Positions 1 to 10,773 of a stretch of DNA of 64,000 nucleotides are shown in pieces (the stretch's first letter is position 1; the number at the start of each line of letters is the position of its first letter). The position numbers and the translations under genes were made by a program. The notes beneath the pieces were generated by a model, which did no database searches, was not told the DNA's origin, and saw only the letters and a program-made list of their open reading frames with translations. The DNA is from Pseudomonadota bacterium. Lineage in GTDB: Bacteria > Pseudomonadota > Alphaproteobacteria > Acetobacterales > Acetobacteraceae. The stretch covers positions 206,325 through 270,324 of the forward strand of contig JAJZBV010000001.1 in NCBI GenBank assembly GCA_021851785.1. The letters run 5' to 3'.

Positions 1-1
1 C

Positions 2-1972
2 GTGTTCGACATCGAGGTCGACGCCGCCGATCCCGAGCGTTTCTGCGAGGTCGTCGCGGCGCTGGAGCCGACCTTCGGGGCGATCAATCTCGAGGACATC
101 AAGGCGCCGGAGTGTTTCGAGATCGAGGCGAAGCTCCGCGCGCGGATGGGCATTCCGGTTTTTCATGACGACCAGCACGGCACCGCGATCACCGTCGCCG
201 CCGCCATCCGCAACGGGCTGCTGTTGCAAGGAAAACACCTCGCCGAGGTCAGGCTGGTGACCTCCGGGGCGGGCGCCGCGGCGCTCGCCTGTGTCGATCT
301 CCTGGTCGAGATGGGGCTTCGGGTGGACAACGTGACGCTCACCGACAAGGATGGCGTGGTCCATGCCGGGCGAGAAGGCATGCTCCCCAACATGGCCCGC
401 TACGCGCATCCGACCGATGCGCGGCGGCTCGCCGACGTGCTTCCGGGCGCGGATATTTTTCTCGGCCTCTCTGCGCCGCGTGTTCTGCGCCCGGAATGGC
501 TCGGCCTGCTTGCGCCGAAGCCGCTGATCCTGGCGCTCGCCAATCCCGAGCCGGAAATCGCCCCCGACGCGGTGCGCGCCGCCCGCCCGGATGCCGTCAT
601 CGCCACCGGGCGCAGCGATTATCCCAACCAGGTCAACAACGTGCTGTGCTTTCCGTTCATTTTTCGTGGCGCCCTCGATGTCGGGGCGAGCACGATCAAC
701 GAGGCGATGAAGCTCGCCGCGGCCGAGGCGATGGCGGAGCTGGCCCGGATCGAGGCGAGCGAGGTGGTCGCGGCGGCCTATGGCGGCGTGGCGCCGGTGT
801 TCGGGCCCGACTACATCATCCCCAAACCCTTCGATCCGCGCCTCATCCTCCAGATCGCCCCGGCGGTGGCGCGGGCGGCGATGGCAAGCGGCGTCGCGCG
901 CCGGCCGATCGCCGATTTCGACGCCTATCGCCGCGATCTCGAGCGCTTCGTGTTCCGCTCCGGCCAGCTCATGCGCCCGGTCTTCGAAGCGGCGCGCAAG
1001 GCACCGAAACGCATCGTCTATGCCGAGGGCGAGGATGAGCGGGTGTTGCGCGCGGCGCAGATGGCGCTCGATGAGCGGATCGCGCGGCCGGTGCTGCTCG
1101 GCCGGCGCGACATCATCGCCGCGCGGGTGCGCGAGATGGGGCTGCGCATGGATCTCGCCGGCGAGGTGCGGGTGATCGATCCCGAGCAGGACAGCGAGAC
1201 GATTTCGCCGCTGATCGCGCCCTATCAATGCCTGGTCGGGCGGCGCGGCGTGCCGCCGGCGGCGGCGGCGCGCCGGATGCGCAACCGCACCAGCGTCGTC
1301 GCCGCCATGCTGCTCGCGACCGGCGCCGTCGAGGCCGCGATCGTCGGTGGCTCGGGCGATTGGTGGCAGCACATGAAATATGTCCTCCCGATCATCCCCG
1401 CCCGCGCCGAGGTTTCCCGGGTCTACGCGCTCTCCTGCATCATCCTGCCGACCGGCGTCTTGTTCCTGTGCGATACCCACCTCAATATCGACCCGAGCGC
1501 CGAGCAGATCGCCGAGATGACCGCGCTCGCCGCGCGCGCGGTCGCCGGCTTCGGTCTCGCCCCGAAGGCGGCGCTGTTGTCGCATTCCGGTTTCGGCGCC
1601 TCGAACACGCCGTCGGCGCGCAAGATGCGGGCGGCGCTCGCGCTGATCCGGGCCCAGGATCCGGCCCTCGAGATCGATGGCGAAATGCATGCGGATGCCG
1701 CCCTCAGCGCCGCCATCCGTGAGCGCGCGGTGCCCGACAGCCGGCTTTCCGGCACCGCCAATCTCCTGGTGATGCCCAATCTCGATGCCGCCAATATCGC
1801 CTTCAACCTGCTCAAGGCGGCGGCCGACGGGCTCGTCGTCGGCCCGCTCTTGCTGGGCATGAGCAAGCCCGTGCATGTTCTGGTGCCGAGCGTCACCGCG
1901 CGCGGCATCGTCAATATCAGCGCCATCGTCGCCGCCGAGGTCGAGGATGCGGCCATCATTCCGCCGAAATGA
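2..1972 (+). CDS. maeB: NADP-dependent malic enzyme with C-terminal phosphotransacetylase-like domain (5' truncated by window)
   Basis: Malic enzyme motifs ([17 protein letters not shown]) followed by PTA-like domain; ORF open at window start. Confidence 0.93.
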   Translation: MFDIEVDAADPERFCEVVAALEPTFGAINLEDIKAPECFEIEAKLRARMGIPVFHDDQHGTAITVAAAIRNGLLLQGKHLAEVRLVTSGAGAAALACVDLLVEMGLRVDNVTLTDKDGVVHAGREGMLPNMARYAHPTDARRLADVLPGADIFLGLSAPRVLRPEWLGLLAPKPLILALANPEPEIAPDAVRAARPDAVIATGRSDYPNQVNNVLCFPFIFRGALDVGASTINEAMKLAAAEAMAELARIEASEVVAAAYGGVAPVFGPDYIIPKPFDPRLILQIAPAVARAAMASGVARRPIADFDAYRRDLERFVFRSGQLMRPVFEAARKAPKRIVYAEGEDERVLRAAQMALDERIARPVLLGRRDIIAARVREMGLRMDLAGEVRVIDPEQDSETISPLIAPYQCLVGRRGVPPAAAARRMRNRTSVVAAMLLATGAVEAAIVGGSGDWWQHMKYVLPIIPARAEVSRVYALSCIILPTGVLFLCDTHLNIDPSAEQIAEMTALAARAVAGFGLAPKAALLSHSGFGASNTPSARKMRAALALIRAQDPALEIDGEMHADAALSAAIRERAVPDSRLSGTANLLVMPNLDAANIAFNLLKAAADGLVVGPLLLGMSKPVHVLVPSVTARGIVNISAIVAAEVEDAAIIPPK

Positions 1973-2014
1973 TCGGGGACAAATCCCCGATCGGCGAGGG
2001 AAGGAAACAGTGAT

Positions 2015-2887
2015 TTGAAACCATTGCGCAAAGCCGTCCTGCCGGTCGCCGGCCTTGGCACCCGCTTCCTGCCGGCGACCAAGGCGACCGCCAAGGAAAT
2101 GCTGCCGGTGGTGGACAAGCCCTTGATCCAATACGCGATCGAGGAGGCGCGCGCCGCCGGGATCGAGCAATTCTGCCTGATCACCGGCCGCGGCAAGACC
2201 GCGATCGTCGAGCATTTCGATATCGCCTTCGAACTCGAGGCGGTGTTGCGCGAGCGCGGCAAGACCGAGGCGCTGGCGCTTCTGGAGGGCACGCAACTCG
2301 AACCCGGCGCCATCGTCACCGTCCGCCAGCAGGAGCCGCTCGGCCTCGGCCACGCGATCTGGTGCGCGCGCGCCTTCATCGGCGAGGATCCGTTCGCCAT
2401 CCTCCTCCCCGATGACCTCATCCTCGGCGAGACCCCCTGCGTCGCCCAGCTCGCCGCCGTCTATCGCGAGACCGGCGGCAATGTCGTCGCGGTGCAGGAC
2501 GTGCCGCGGGCGCAAACCAGCCGCTATGGCATCCTCGCCATCGGCGCCGATGACGGGCGCCTCGCCGAGGTCAAGGGGTTGGTCGAGAAACCGGCGCCCG
2601 AGAACGCGCCCTCGACGCTCTCGATCATCGGCCGCTACGTGCTGCGCGCCGAGGTCATCGGCCATCTCTCGCGCTTCGAGCGCGGCGCCGGCGGCGAGGT
2701 GCAGCTCACCGACGCGATGGCCAAGATGATCGGCGATCTGCCCTTCCACGGCCTCCGCTTCGAGGGCCGGCGCTTCGATTGCGGCGACAAGGTCGGGTTT
2801 CTCGAAGCCCAGATCGCCTTTGCCTTGAAACGCCCCGATCTCGCGCCGATGGTGCGCGACTTCCTCCGCTATTATCGCGACGCCTGA
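2015..2887 (+). CDS. galU: UTP--glucose-1-phosphate uridylyltransferase
   Basis: [35 protein letters not shown] signature. Confidence 0.96.
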   Translation: MKPLRKAVLPVAGLGTRFLPATKATAKEMLPVVDKPLIQYAIEEARAAGIEQFCLITGRGKTAIVEHFDIAFELEAVLRERGKTEALALLEGTQLEPGAIVTVRQQEPLGLGHAIWCARAFIGEDPFAILLPDDLILGETPCVAQLAAVYRETGGNVVAVQDVPRAQTSRYGILAIGADDGRLAEVKGLVEKPAPENAPSTLSIIGRYVLRAEVIGHLSRFERGAGGEVQLTDAMAKMIGDLPFHGLRFEGRRFDCGDKVGFLEAQIAFALKRPDLAPMVRDFLRYYRDA

Positions 2888-2906
2888 CCGGAACGAGGAC
2901 GCCCCG

Positions 2907-4316
2907 ATGAGTTTCTCCCACCGCTTCGACCCGAGCATCCTCCGCGAATACGACATTCGCGGCATCGTCGGCAAAACCCTGACCGAGGCCGATGCGTATG
3001 CGATCGGACGGGTGTTCGGCGGTATCGTCGCGCGCGCCGGCGGCACCCGCGTCGCCGTCGGCTATGACGGGCGGCTGTCCTCGCCGGCGCTGGAAGCCGC
3101 TCTCGTCAAGGGCCTGATGGCGAGCGGGATGGCGGTTTTGCGCATCGGGCTCGGCCCGACGCCGATGCTCTATTTCGCCGCGACCACGCTTGCGACCGAT
3201 GGCGCGGTGATGGTCACCGGCAGCCACAACCCGCCGGATTACAACGGCTTCAAGATGATGCTCGGCAAAAAACCGTTTTTCGGGCGCGCGATCACCGCTC
3301 TCGGCGAGATGGCCGCGCGCGGCGACGCCGTGCCCGAAGCCGCCGGACGCGAAACCGCCGAGGATATTCGCGCGGCCTACATCGCCCGACTGCTCGCCGA
3401 TTACGATGGTGGGGCGCGTGCGCTGACCGTGGTCTGGGATCCGGGCAACGGCGCCGCCGGCGCGGTGCTCGATCAACTCGTCGCCGGCCTGCCGGGGACG
3501 CATACGGTGATCAATGGCGAAGTGGACGGAAATTTCCCCGCCCACCACCCGGACCCGACGGTGCCCGCCAATCTCCGCCAGCTCATCGCCGCGGTGCATG
3601 GCCAAAAAGCCGATCTCGGCATCGCCTTCGACGGCGATGCCGATCGCGTCGGGATCGTCGATGACCAGGGCGAAATCCTGTTCGGCGACCAGATCATGGT
3701 GCTGCTCGCCCGCGACGTGCTGCGCGCCCGGCCGGGTGCGACCATCATCGCCGATGTCAAGGCGAGCCAGGTGCTGTTCGACGAGATCGCCAAGGCCGGC
3801 GGCGCGCCCTTGATGTGGAAAACCGGGCACAGCCTGATCAAGGCCAAGATGGCCGAGACCGGGGCGCCGCTCGCCGGCGAGATGTCCGGGCATATCTTCT
3901 TCGCCGATCGCTGGTACGGGTTTGACGACGCGCTTTATGCCGCTTTGCGTCTGCTCGGCATCGTCGCGCGCATGACCGGCCGGCTCTCCGAGGCCCGCGC
4001 CGCCCTCCCCGCGCTCGCTTCAACCCCGGAACTGCGCTTCGATTGCGAGGAGACGCGCAAATTCGCGATCGTCGCCGAGGTCGCCGCGCGTCTCCGCGAA
4101 GCCGGCGCCAAGGTGAACGACACCGATGGTGTGCGGGTGCAAACCGAGGATGGCTGGTGGCTGCTCCGCGCCTCCAACACCCAGGCGGTGCTGGTCGCGC
4201 GCGCCGAGGCGAAGGATCAGGCCGGGCTCGAGCGCCTCAAGGCGGCGATCGCCGGCCAGCTCGCGCAATCCGGCCTCGCCGCGCCGGATTTTTCGGGAAG
4301 CCACGCCGGGCATTGA
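2907..4316 (+). CDS. Phosphomannomutase/phosphoglucomutase
   Basis: [11 protein letters not shown] active-site serine loop; DGDADR metal motif; GEMSGH. Confidence 0.95.
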   Translation: MSFSHRFDPSILREYDIRGIVGKTLTEADAYAIGRVFGGIVARAGGTRVAVGYDGRLSSPALEAALVKGLMASGMAVLRIGLGPTPMLYFAATTLATDGAVMVTGSHNPPDYNGFKMMLGKKPFFGRAITALGEMAARGDAVPEAAGRETAEDIRAAYIARLLADYDGGARALTVVWDPGNGAAGAVLDQLVAGLPGTHTVINGEVDGNFPAHHPDPTVPANLRQLIAAVHGQKADLGIAFDGDADRVGIVDDQGEILFGDQIMVLLARDVLRARPGATIIADVKASQVLFDEIAKAGGAPLMWKTGHSLIKAKMAETGAPLAGEMSGHIFFADRWYGFDDALYAALRLLGIVARMTGRLSEARAALPALASTPELRFDCEETRKFAIVAEVAARLREAGAKVNDTDGVRVQTEDGWWLLRASNTQAVLVARAEAKDQAGLERLKAAIAGQLAQSGLAAPDFSGSHAGH

Positions 4317-4326
4317 GAAGAAACTG

Positions 4327-4434
4327 GTTCTTTTTTGTAAAACAGAACCAAAAACTTTTACCCCCAGGGCAGTGCCGCAGGCCCTGCCCAACGGGAAGAA
4401 AGTCTTTTTGCTTCTTTTTCTTCAGAAAAAGAAG
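4327..4434. repeat. Family A/B composite: A hairpin (+), B hairpin, A hairpin (-)
   Basis: GTTC...GAAC 4327-4348; GGGCAGTGCCGCAGGCCCTGCCC 4367-4389; CTTCTTTTTCTTCAGAAAAAGAAG 4411-4434. Confidence 0.9.
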
Positions 4435-4443
4435 ATTCTTCCC

Positions 4444-5178
4444 TTACCCCGCCCCGCCGCCGCCCGGCGCCGGTTTCCGATGGAATGTCACCACCAGAAC
4501 GTCGCGATGGGAGGCCATGCCGGCATCCACGGGGGCCACCGGGGTGACGCCGTGATAGACGCGGGGGTCATCGACCAGGGCGGCATCGAGCGGGGCGGCG
4601 AGGGTGAAGCTCCCGAGCGGCTTGCCCTCGAGGTCATGGATGCTGGTCTCGCCGCGCTCGATGTTCTCGCGCCCGATCATCAGGACGAGAACGTAATCGA
4701 CCCCGTCGCGATGCAGCCCTTCCGGGGTCGGCTTGCCGGGCGCGCCGGCGCGGGCCTCGATGCGGAACTGATGCGCCTCGATATGCCAGGCGACATCGGC
4801 GCACAAAGCCTCGAAGAGGGCGCGGCAGAAGCGGAGGATGGTCGTGAAGCTCGCGCTCGCGGCGATCTCGTCCTGGACCGGCGCGAACCAGCGCGCGATG
4901 CCGCCATTGAGGGGATTATAGTCGCGTGACTGGTAATGCGGCTGATGCGCCGCGCGCCGGATCGCCGGGTCGCCGGGATCGGCGGTGAACACCGCGAAGC
5001 GGCGTTTGCGGTAGCGGCCGCCATCGGCCATGTAGGTGTCGCGGCCGAGATCGTTCCAGCTTGCGGCGAACCCCGCCCAATCATCGAGGGTGCCGTGGCG
5101 CGCGAGTTCGGCCCGCATCGCTAGCGCCGGGACGAAGGCGAAGCCGCGCGCGGCGATCGCGCGCGGCAACTCACTCAT
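4444..5178 (-). CDS. 2OG-Fe dioxygenase family protein (2OG-Fe_Oxy_2 / amino-acid dioxygenase-like)
   Basis: HRDGVD and YHGVTPV iron-ligand motifs. Confidence 0.8.
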   Translation of the reverse strand: MSELPRAIAARGFAFVPALAMRAELARHGTLDDWAGFAASWNDLGRDTYMADGGRYRKRRFAVFTADPGDPAIRRAAHQPHYQSRDYNPLNGGIARWFAPVQDEIAASASFTTILRFCRALFEALCADVAWHIEAHQFRIEARAGAPGKPTPEGLHRDGVDYVLVLMIGRENIERGETSIHDLEGKPLGSFTLAAPLDAALVDDPRVYHGVTPVAPVDAGMASHRDVLVVTFHRKPAPGGGGAG

Positions 5179-7610
5179 TGCGCCGCTTCCCGCCGCGATG
5201 GCGCGGCTTGCGCCGGCGCCTCCTGGCCGGGCGGGGTCAGCAGCACCACCGTCTGGGTCGGATTGGCGATCTCGATGCCGAGTTCCTCGAAGCGTTTTTT
5301 CATGCGCCGGTGGAATTCGCGCTGCACCCCCCAGCGGGCGCTGTCGGTGCAGACGATCTGGCCGGCGATGGTCACGACGGCGCCCTCGATCTTGTCCACG
5401 CCCCAGAGTTGCAGATCGCTCAGCATGCCGCGCTGATAGGCGGGATCCTTGCGCATCCCGGCCGCGACCTCGCGCAGCGCCTCGCCGACGCGATCGGTGT
5501 CCTCCTTATAGGCGACGCTGACGCTGACGGCGGCGTTGCCGAGGCCGCGATTGCTGTTATTGACCGTGGTCACGGCGCTGAAGGGAATGATATGCACCGA
5601 GCCGTCGCCGGCGCGCAGACGAATGGTGCGCACCGAAAGCGCCTCGACCGAGCCCGAAACCCCGGCCAGCGTCACCCAGTCGCCGACCTGCATCGCGTTT
5701 TCGAGCAGCAGGAAGACGCCGGTGATCAGATCCTGCACCAGTTTTTGTGACCCAAACCCGATGGCGACGCCGACGATGCCGGCGCCGGCGAGCAAGGGCG
5801 CGATGTTGACGCCGACCTCCGACAGCGCGACCGGCCCGGCGATCAGGAACAGGACCACCGCGAGGGCGGCGCGGATCATCGGCAAAAGCGTCCGCATCCG
5901 GCTCGCCCGCGCCGCGTGGCCCTGGCTCGTGAGGCGCGCGACCTGGCGGAGAATCAGCTCATTGACCCCCTCCCACACCACGAGCACGAGAAACAGCACC
6001 AAGGCGATGGTGACCAGCGCCGAGATCACCCGTTCGCCGAGCGCGCCATCGCTGAACCAGTCGAAGGCGCCGAAGCCCCAGGCCTGCAAAAGCAACACCA
6101 GGATCGTCGCGGTGATGATCCCGGAGACGATGGCGCGCAGCAGCCGGTAATAGCTCCGCGCCCGCGCCGAGATGCTGACCAGCCCCGGCACCACCTCGAG
6201 CCCGGCGATCGGCTCGGCGCCGACATGAAACATGCGGTCGAGGGCGCCGAGCAGCACCTGCCGCGCCGCCCGCCCGGCGATGAGAACGACCACGCTCAGC
6301 GCGCCGATCTTGAGCAGCATCCGGTAGCCGTCCGGCACGCCGAGCGCCCAGACCAGCCACAGGCCGAGGATGGCGATGATCGCGACATGATGCCAAAGCC
6401 GCGCCGCCCGCTGCCGCGCCAGCGCGATCGCGCCGCCATCCTCCTTGCTCGGCGCGATCCAGCCGGCGACCAGCCGGCGGTTCTTGAACACCACCACCAC
6501 CAGCATGACGTGGACGATGAGGGCGATGATCTTGAGCAGCGCGTCATGGGCGTCCGCGTCGAGGCCGAAGACGAGGCCGACCTCGGCCAGCGCGTAGCCG
6601 AAGATGCTGACCGCGACCAGCCGCCGTACCCAGCGGGTGATCGCCAGCGCCGCCGCGTCGTCGAGCCCGAACACCCGCATCCCGGGGTTATCCGGCGAGA
6701 TCAGCGAACGCACCGCCGCCATCACCACCTGCACCGTGACGAAGGCATCGACCACCGCCAGGATCACCACCTGCGTCGAGGCGCGACCGGCGAGCGGCGT
6801 GCTGAGCAGGCCATAGACGAAGCCGAGCAGGATCAGGGATGGCACCAGTTCGAGCAGGAACCGGAACAGGACGAAGGGCAGCCGCGAGAGCGCGATCGCG
6901 ATCACCGGCGCGCCGGCCGCCGGCGGCGCCGGCGCGAGCGGCTCATCGGAGGTTGCCGGTTCGGTCTCGGACGGCGCTGCCGCGGGGCCGCCGTCGGGGG
7001 TGGGGGTCATCGCCTCGGCGCCGCCGCCGACCATCGCCTCCAGGCTGCGCCGCGGCCGGCGCAAGGCGCGTTCGGCGAGGATATCGGCGACCAGCCCGAT
7101 CGCGAGGATCAGGACGAGACGCCAGAGGGCGGCGAAGAAGCGTGCCTGGGCATAGGGATCGGTCGCGGTGTCGCGCAGCCAGTCGCCGATCGCCTGAAAA
7201 TCGGTCACCGCCTGGACGCTTTGGACGACCCGCTTCGAGCCCGTCTGCAACCGGTGCGAGGCATCGACCAGGATCTGCGCGCCGAGGCTGTTCGGCGCCA
7301 GCGGCAGACGGAGCGGGGTCGTCGCCGCCGCGACCGGCGCCGGTGGCGGCAGATGCGCCTCACCCGAGGCGGCCGCGAGGGCGCGGAGGGCGGCGATCAG
7401 CTTCGCCCGCTTCTCGGGATCCTGAAGATCGGCGATCAATTCCCGCGCGGTCTGCCGATCGAGCCCCGGCGTGGCGAGCCCTGGCGCGGCGAGCCCCGGC
7501 GCGGCGGCCGGCGCCGGCGGCGGTTGCGCGCCGGCACGCCAGGGGCCGGCGCAAAGCAGAAACAAAGCGAGAAACAGCGCGCGTCGCATGATCTTTCCGA
7601 CCATAGCCAC
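5175..7610 (-). CDS. Mechanosensitive ion channel (MscS/MscK-like) with large N-terminal region
   Basis: GIVGVAIGFGSQKLVQDLITGVFLLLENAMQVGDWV MscS core; many TM segments; signal peptide. Confidence 0.9.
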   Translation of the reverse strand: MAMVGKIMRRALFLALFLLCAGPWRAGAQPPPAPAAAPGLAAPGLATPGLDRQTARELIADLQDPEKRAKLIAALRALAAASGEAHLPPPAPVAAATTPLRLPLAPNSLGAQILVDASHRLQTGSKRVVQSVQAVTDFQAIGDWLRDTATDPYAQARFFAALWRLVLILAIGLVADILAERALRRPRRSLEAMVGGGAEAMTPTPDGGPAAAPSETEPATSDEPLAPAPPAAGAPVIAIALSRLPFVLFRFLLELVPSLILLGFVYGLLSTPLAGRASTQVVILAVVDAFVTVQVVMAAVRSLISPDNPGMRVFGLDDAAALAITRWVRRLVAVSIFGYALAEVGLVFGLDADAHDALLKIIALIVHVMLVVVVFKNRRLVAGWIAPSKEDGGAIALARQRAARLWHHVAIIAILGLWLVWALGVPDGYRMLLKIGALSVVVLIAGRAARQVLLGALDRMFHVGAEPIAGLEVVPGLVSISARARSYYRLLRAIVSGIITATILVLLLQAWGFGAFDWFSDGALGERVISALVTIALVLFLVLVVWEGVNELILRQVARLTSQGHAARASRMRTLLPMIRAALAVVLFLIAGPVALSEVGVNIAPLLAGAGIVGVAIGFGSQKLVQDLITGVFLLLENAMQVGDWVTLAGVSGSVEALSVRTIRLRAGDGSVHIIPFSAVTTVNNSNRGLGNAAVSVSVAYKEDTDRVGEALREVAAGMRKDPAYQRGMLSDLQLWGVDKIEGAVVTIAGQIVCTDSARWGVQREFHRRMKKRFEELGIEIANPTQTVVLLTPPGQEAPAQAAPSRREAAQ

Positions 7611-7694
7611 GGAGCAGTGTCAACGCCCGGCGCAAGGCGACCTTTTTCTGCCGCGGGGGGTGCGCGCGGCCCCCCGGCGCGCTATGTCGCGAGG

Positions 7695-7886
7695 ATGCGA
7701 AGCTTGCTGTCGTTCTTTCTGATCCTCGTCATGGCCGGCGTGCTCAGCGTCCTCGTGCTCGGGATCGTGGGGGTCGCGCGCGGCGGCGATCCGCGCCGCT
7801 CCAACCGCCTGATGCGCTGGCGGGTGATCTTGCAGGCGGCGGCGCTTCTGCTGCTCGCCCTGCTGCTCAGCCTCGGGCGCTCGTGA
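7695..7886 (+). CDS. Small twin-transmembrane protein (HIG1-like)
   Basis: 63 aa, two hydrophobic segments separated by [15 protein letters not shown]; start internal to ORF 5916..7886. Confidence 0.75.
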   Translation: MRSLLSFFLILVMAGVLSVLVLGIVGVARGGDPRRSNRLMRWRVILQAAALLLLALLLSLGRS

Positions 7887-7956
7887 GGCGAAACGCTTCG
7901 CGAACCGCCGCCGGCGCGGGTTTGACAGGCACCAAAGCCGCTGCCTAATTTCGTCC

Positions 7957-8004
7957 GGGCATTTCAGGGCCCGGGTATTTCAGGGCCCGGGCATTTCAAG
8001 GAAC
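7957..8004. repeat. 3 x 16-bp tandem repeat upstream of etfB
   Basis: GGGCATTTCAGGGCCC / GGGTATTTCAGGGCCC / GGGCATTTCAAGGAAC. Confidence 0.85.
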
Positions 8005-8013
8005 GCAACGCCG

Positions 8014-8763
8014 ATGAAGCTTCTCGTCCCCGTCAAACGGGTAGTCGATTACAACGTCAAGGTGCGGGTGCGGAGCGATGGCGGCGGCGTCGAGACCGCC
8101 GGCGTCAAGATGTCGATGAACCCGTTCGACGAAATCGCCGTCGAAGAGGCCATCCGTCTCAAGGAAAAAGGCCTCGCCGAGGAGATCATCGCGGTCTCCC
8201 TAGGCGTCGCCGCCTGCGCCGAGACCCTCCGCACGGCGCTGGCGATGGGCGCCGATCGCGGCATCCTGGTCGAGACCGACGCCGAGCTACAGCCGCTGGC
8301 GGTCGCGAAACTCCTCAAGGCGATCGTTGCCAAGGAAGAGCCGAAGCTCGTCATCCTCGGCAAGCAGGCGATCGATGACGACATGAACGCGACCGGGCAG
8401 ATGCTCGCCGCCCTCCTCGGCTGGCCGCAAGGCACCTTCGCCAGCCGCCTTCTGATCGAGGACGGGCGCGCCTTGGTCACGCGCGAGGTCGATGGCGGGC
8501 TGGAGACCGTCTCGCTCGCCCTCCCCGCGATCGTCACCACCGATCTCCGCCTCAACGAGCCGCGCTACGCGAGTCTCCCCAACATCATGAAAGCGCGCAA
8601 GAAACCGATCGAGACGCTGACCCCGGCGGCGCTCGGCGTCGACCCCGCGCCGCGTTTGACGGTTCTCAAGACCACCGAGCCGCCGCGCCGCCAGGCCGGC
8701 GTCAGGGTCGGCTCGGTCGCGGAACTGGTGGACAAGCTGAAAAACGAAGCCAAGGTGATCTGA
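8014..8763 (+). CDS. etfB: Electron transfer flavoprotein beta subunit
   Basis: [19 protein letters not shown]...; adjacent etfA. Confidence 0.96.
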   Translation: MKLLVPVKRVVDYNVKVRVRSDGGGVETAGVKMSMNPFDEIAVEEAIRLKEKGLAEEIIAVSLGVAACAETLRTALAMGADRGILVETDAELQPLAVAKLLKAIVAKEEPKLVILGKQAIDDDMNATGQMLAALLGWPQGTFASRLLIEDGRALVTREVDGGLETVSLALPAIVTTDLRLNEPRYASLPNIMKARKKPIETLTPAALGVDPAPRLTVLKTTEPPRRQAGVRVGSVAELVDKLKNEAKVI

Positions 8764-8765
8764 CC

Positions 8766-9704
8766 ATGACCGCACTCGTCCTTCTCGAACATGACGGCCG
8801 GACGATCAAGCAGCCGGCGCGGAGCGCGGTCGCCGCCGCGCGAAAGCTCGGCGAGGTGCATGTCCTCGTCGCCGGCGAGGGGATCGGCGCGGTCGCCGAG
8901 GCGGCGGCGAAGCTGCCGGGGGTTGCGAAAGTCATCGCCGCCGATGCGCCGGCCTACGCCCATGGCCTCGCCGAGCCGCTCGCCGATCTCCTGGTCGCCC
9001 TCGCCCCCGGCTATACGCATCTCCTCGCGGCGGCGACGGCGAGCGGCAAGAACGTCATGCCCCGGGTTGCCGCTCTCCTCGACGTGCAGCCGATCAGCGA
9101 TATCTCGGCGGTGGTGGACGCCGACACCTTCGTCCGCCCGATCTATGCCGGCAACGCGCTGGCGACGGTGAAATCCGCGGACGCGAAAAAAGTGATCACC
9201 GTGCGCGCGACCGGCTTCGATCCGGTGGCGGCGGATGGCGGGTCAGCGCCGATCGCGCCGGCCCCGGCGATTTCCACCCCTGAGATCTCGCGCTTCGTCT
9301 CGGCCGAGCTGTCCAAAAGCGAGCGGCCGGAGCTGACCGCGGCGCGGATCATCATCTCCGGCGGGCGCGGGATGCAGAGTGGCGAGAATTTCCACCTGCT
9401 CGATGCCATCGCCGATAAGCTGCACGCCGCCGTCGGCGCCTCGCGCGCCGCCGTCGATGCCGGGTTCGTCCCCAACGACTATCAGGTCGGCCAGACCGGC
9501 AAGATCGTCGCCCCCGAGCTTTACGTCGCGGTCGGGATTTCCGGCGCCATCCAGCACCTCGCCGGCATGAAGGACAGCAAGGTCATCGTCGCCATCAACA
9601 AGGATGAGGAAGCGCCGATCTTCCAGGTCGCCGATTACGGGCTGGTCGCCGATCTGTTCAAGGCGCTGCCGGAACTGTCCCTGGCCCTGGAGAACCTGTC
9701 ATGA
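8766..9704 (+). CDS. etfA: Electron transfer flavoprotein alpha subunit
   Basis: [10 protein letters not shown]...[41 protein letters not shown]. Confidence 0.96.
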   Translation: MTALVLLEHDGRTIKQPARSAVAAARKLGEVHVLVAGEGIGAVAEAAAKLPGVAKVIAADAPAYAHGLAEPLADLLVALAPGYTHLLAAATASGKNVMPRVAALLDVQPISDISAVVDADTFVRPIYAGNALATVKSADAKKVITVRATGFDPVAADGGSAPIAPAPAISTPEISRFVSAELSKSERPELTAARIIISGGRGMQSGENFHLLDAIADKLHAAVGASRAAVDAGFVPNDYQVGQTGKIVAPELYVAVGISGAIQHLAGMKDSKVIVAINKDEEAPIFQVADYGLVADLFKALPELSLALENLS

Positions 9705-10633
9705 GCATCGGCCTCACCGGGATCGGCGGCGGCGCGAGCGAGCCCGCGGTCGCCATTCCGCCGATCCGCAAGATCGGCGTCGTCGGCGCCGGGCTGATGG
9801 GCAACGGCATCAGCCATGTCGCCGCCGTCGCCGGCCTCGACGTGGTGATGATGGACGCGAAGTCCGAGGCCCTGACCCGCGCCATGGAGACGATCGCGCG
9901 CAACCTCGACCGCCAGATCAAATCCGGCCAGATCACCGCCGACGACAAAGCCGAGGCGCTCGCGCGCATCAAGACCGCCGGCGATTTTTCCGGCTTCGGC
10001 GATTGCGACCTGGTGATCGAGGCGACCAGCGAGAAGGAGGAGCTGAAACGCTCGGTCTATGCCGCCCTCACCCCCCATCTCCGGCCCGATTGCCTGATCG
10101 CCTCCAACACCTCCTCGATCTCGATCACGAGGCTCGGCGCCAGCACCGATCGGCCGGAAAAATTCATCGGCATGCATTTCATGAACCCGGTGCCGGTGAT
10201 GAAGCTGGTCGAGATCATCCGCGGCATCGCGACCGACGAGCCGACCTTCCGCGCCATCTGCGCCTTGGCCGAAAAACTCGGCAAGACGATCGCGGTGGCC
10301 GAGGATTTCCCGGCCTTCATCGTCAACCGCATCCTGGTGCCGATGATCAACGAGGCGGTCTATGCCCTCTATGAGGGCGTCGCCTCGGTCGCGGCGATCG
10401 ATACCGCCCTCCGCCTCGGCGCCAATCATCGCATGGGGCCGCTGGAATTGGCCGATTTCATCGGGCTCGACACCTGTCTCGCGATCATGCAGGTGCTCTA
10501 CGAGGGGCTCGCGGACAGCAAATACCGCCCTTGCCCGCTCCTGGTGAAATATGTCGAGGCCGGCTGGCTCGGCCGCAAGACCGGGCGCGGCTTTTACGAC
10601 TACACCCAGACCCCGCCGCGCCCGACCCGCTGA
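9701..10633 (+). CDS. 3-hydroxybutyryl-CoA dehydrogenase
   Basis: [33 protein letters not shown]; overlaps etfA stop. Confidence 0.94.
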   Translation: MSIGLTGIGGGASEPAVAIPPIRKIGVVGAGLMGNGISHVAAVAGLDVVMMDAKSEALTRAMETIARNLDRQIKSGQITADDKAEALARIKTAGDFSGFGDCDLVIEATSEKEELKRSVYAALTPHLRPDCLIASNTSSISITRLGASTDRPEKFIGMHFMNPVPVMKLVEIIRGIATDEPTFRAICALAEKLGKTIAVAEDFPAFIVNRILVPMINEAVYALYEGVASVAAIDTALRLGANHRMGPLELADFIGLDTCLAIMQVLYEGLADSKYRPCPLLVKYVEAGWLGRKTGRGFYDYTQTPPRPTR

Positions 10634-10773
10634 GTTCGTCCGACGCGCCGCCCGCGACGAAGTTAAAAATCATGTTAATCATCGCGTTAGCGGTTCCGTA
10701 AGAATTTTACAGGCATATCGGGGGAGGAGTTATTCCGTTTCCGCCCCGCGCCGGGCAAGCCAGAGGGTGACGA

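Noticed and set aside
7455-7510. Tandem APGLA repeats near N-terminus of the MscS-like protein
   Set aside because: Low-complexity Ala/Pro linker typical of high-GC exported proteins.
5916-7886. 656-aa plus-strand ORF
   Set aside because: Mostly antisense to the MscS-like gene; only its last 63 aa (from 7695) look like a real protein.
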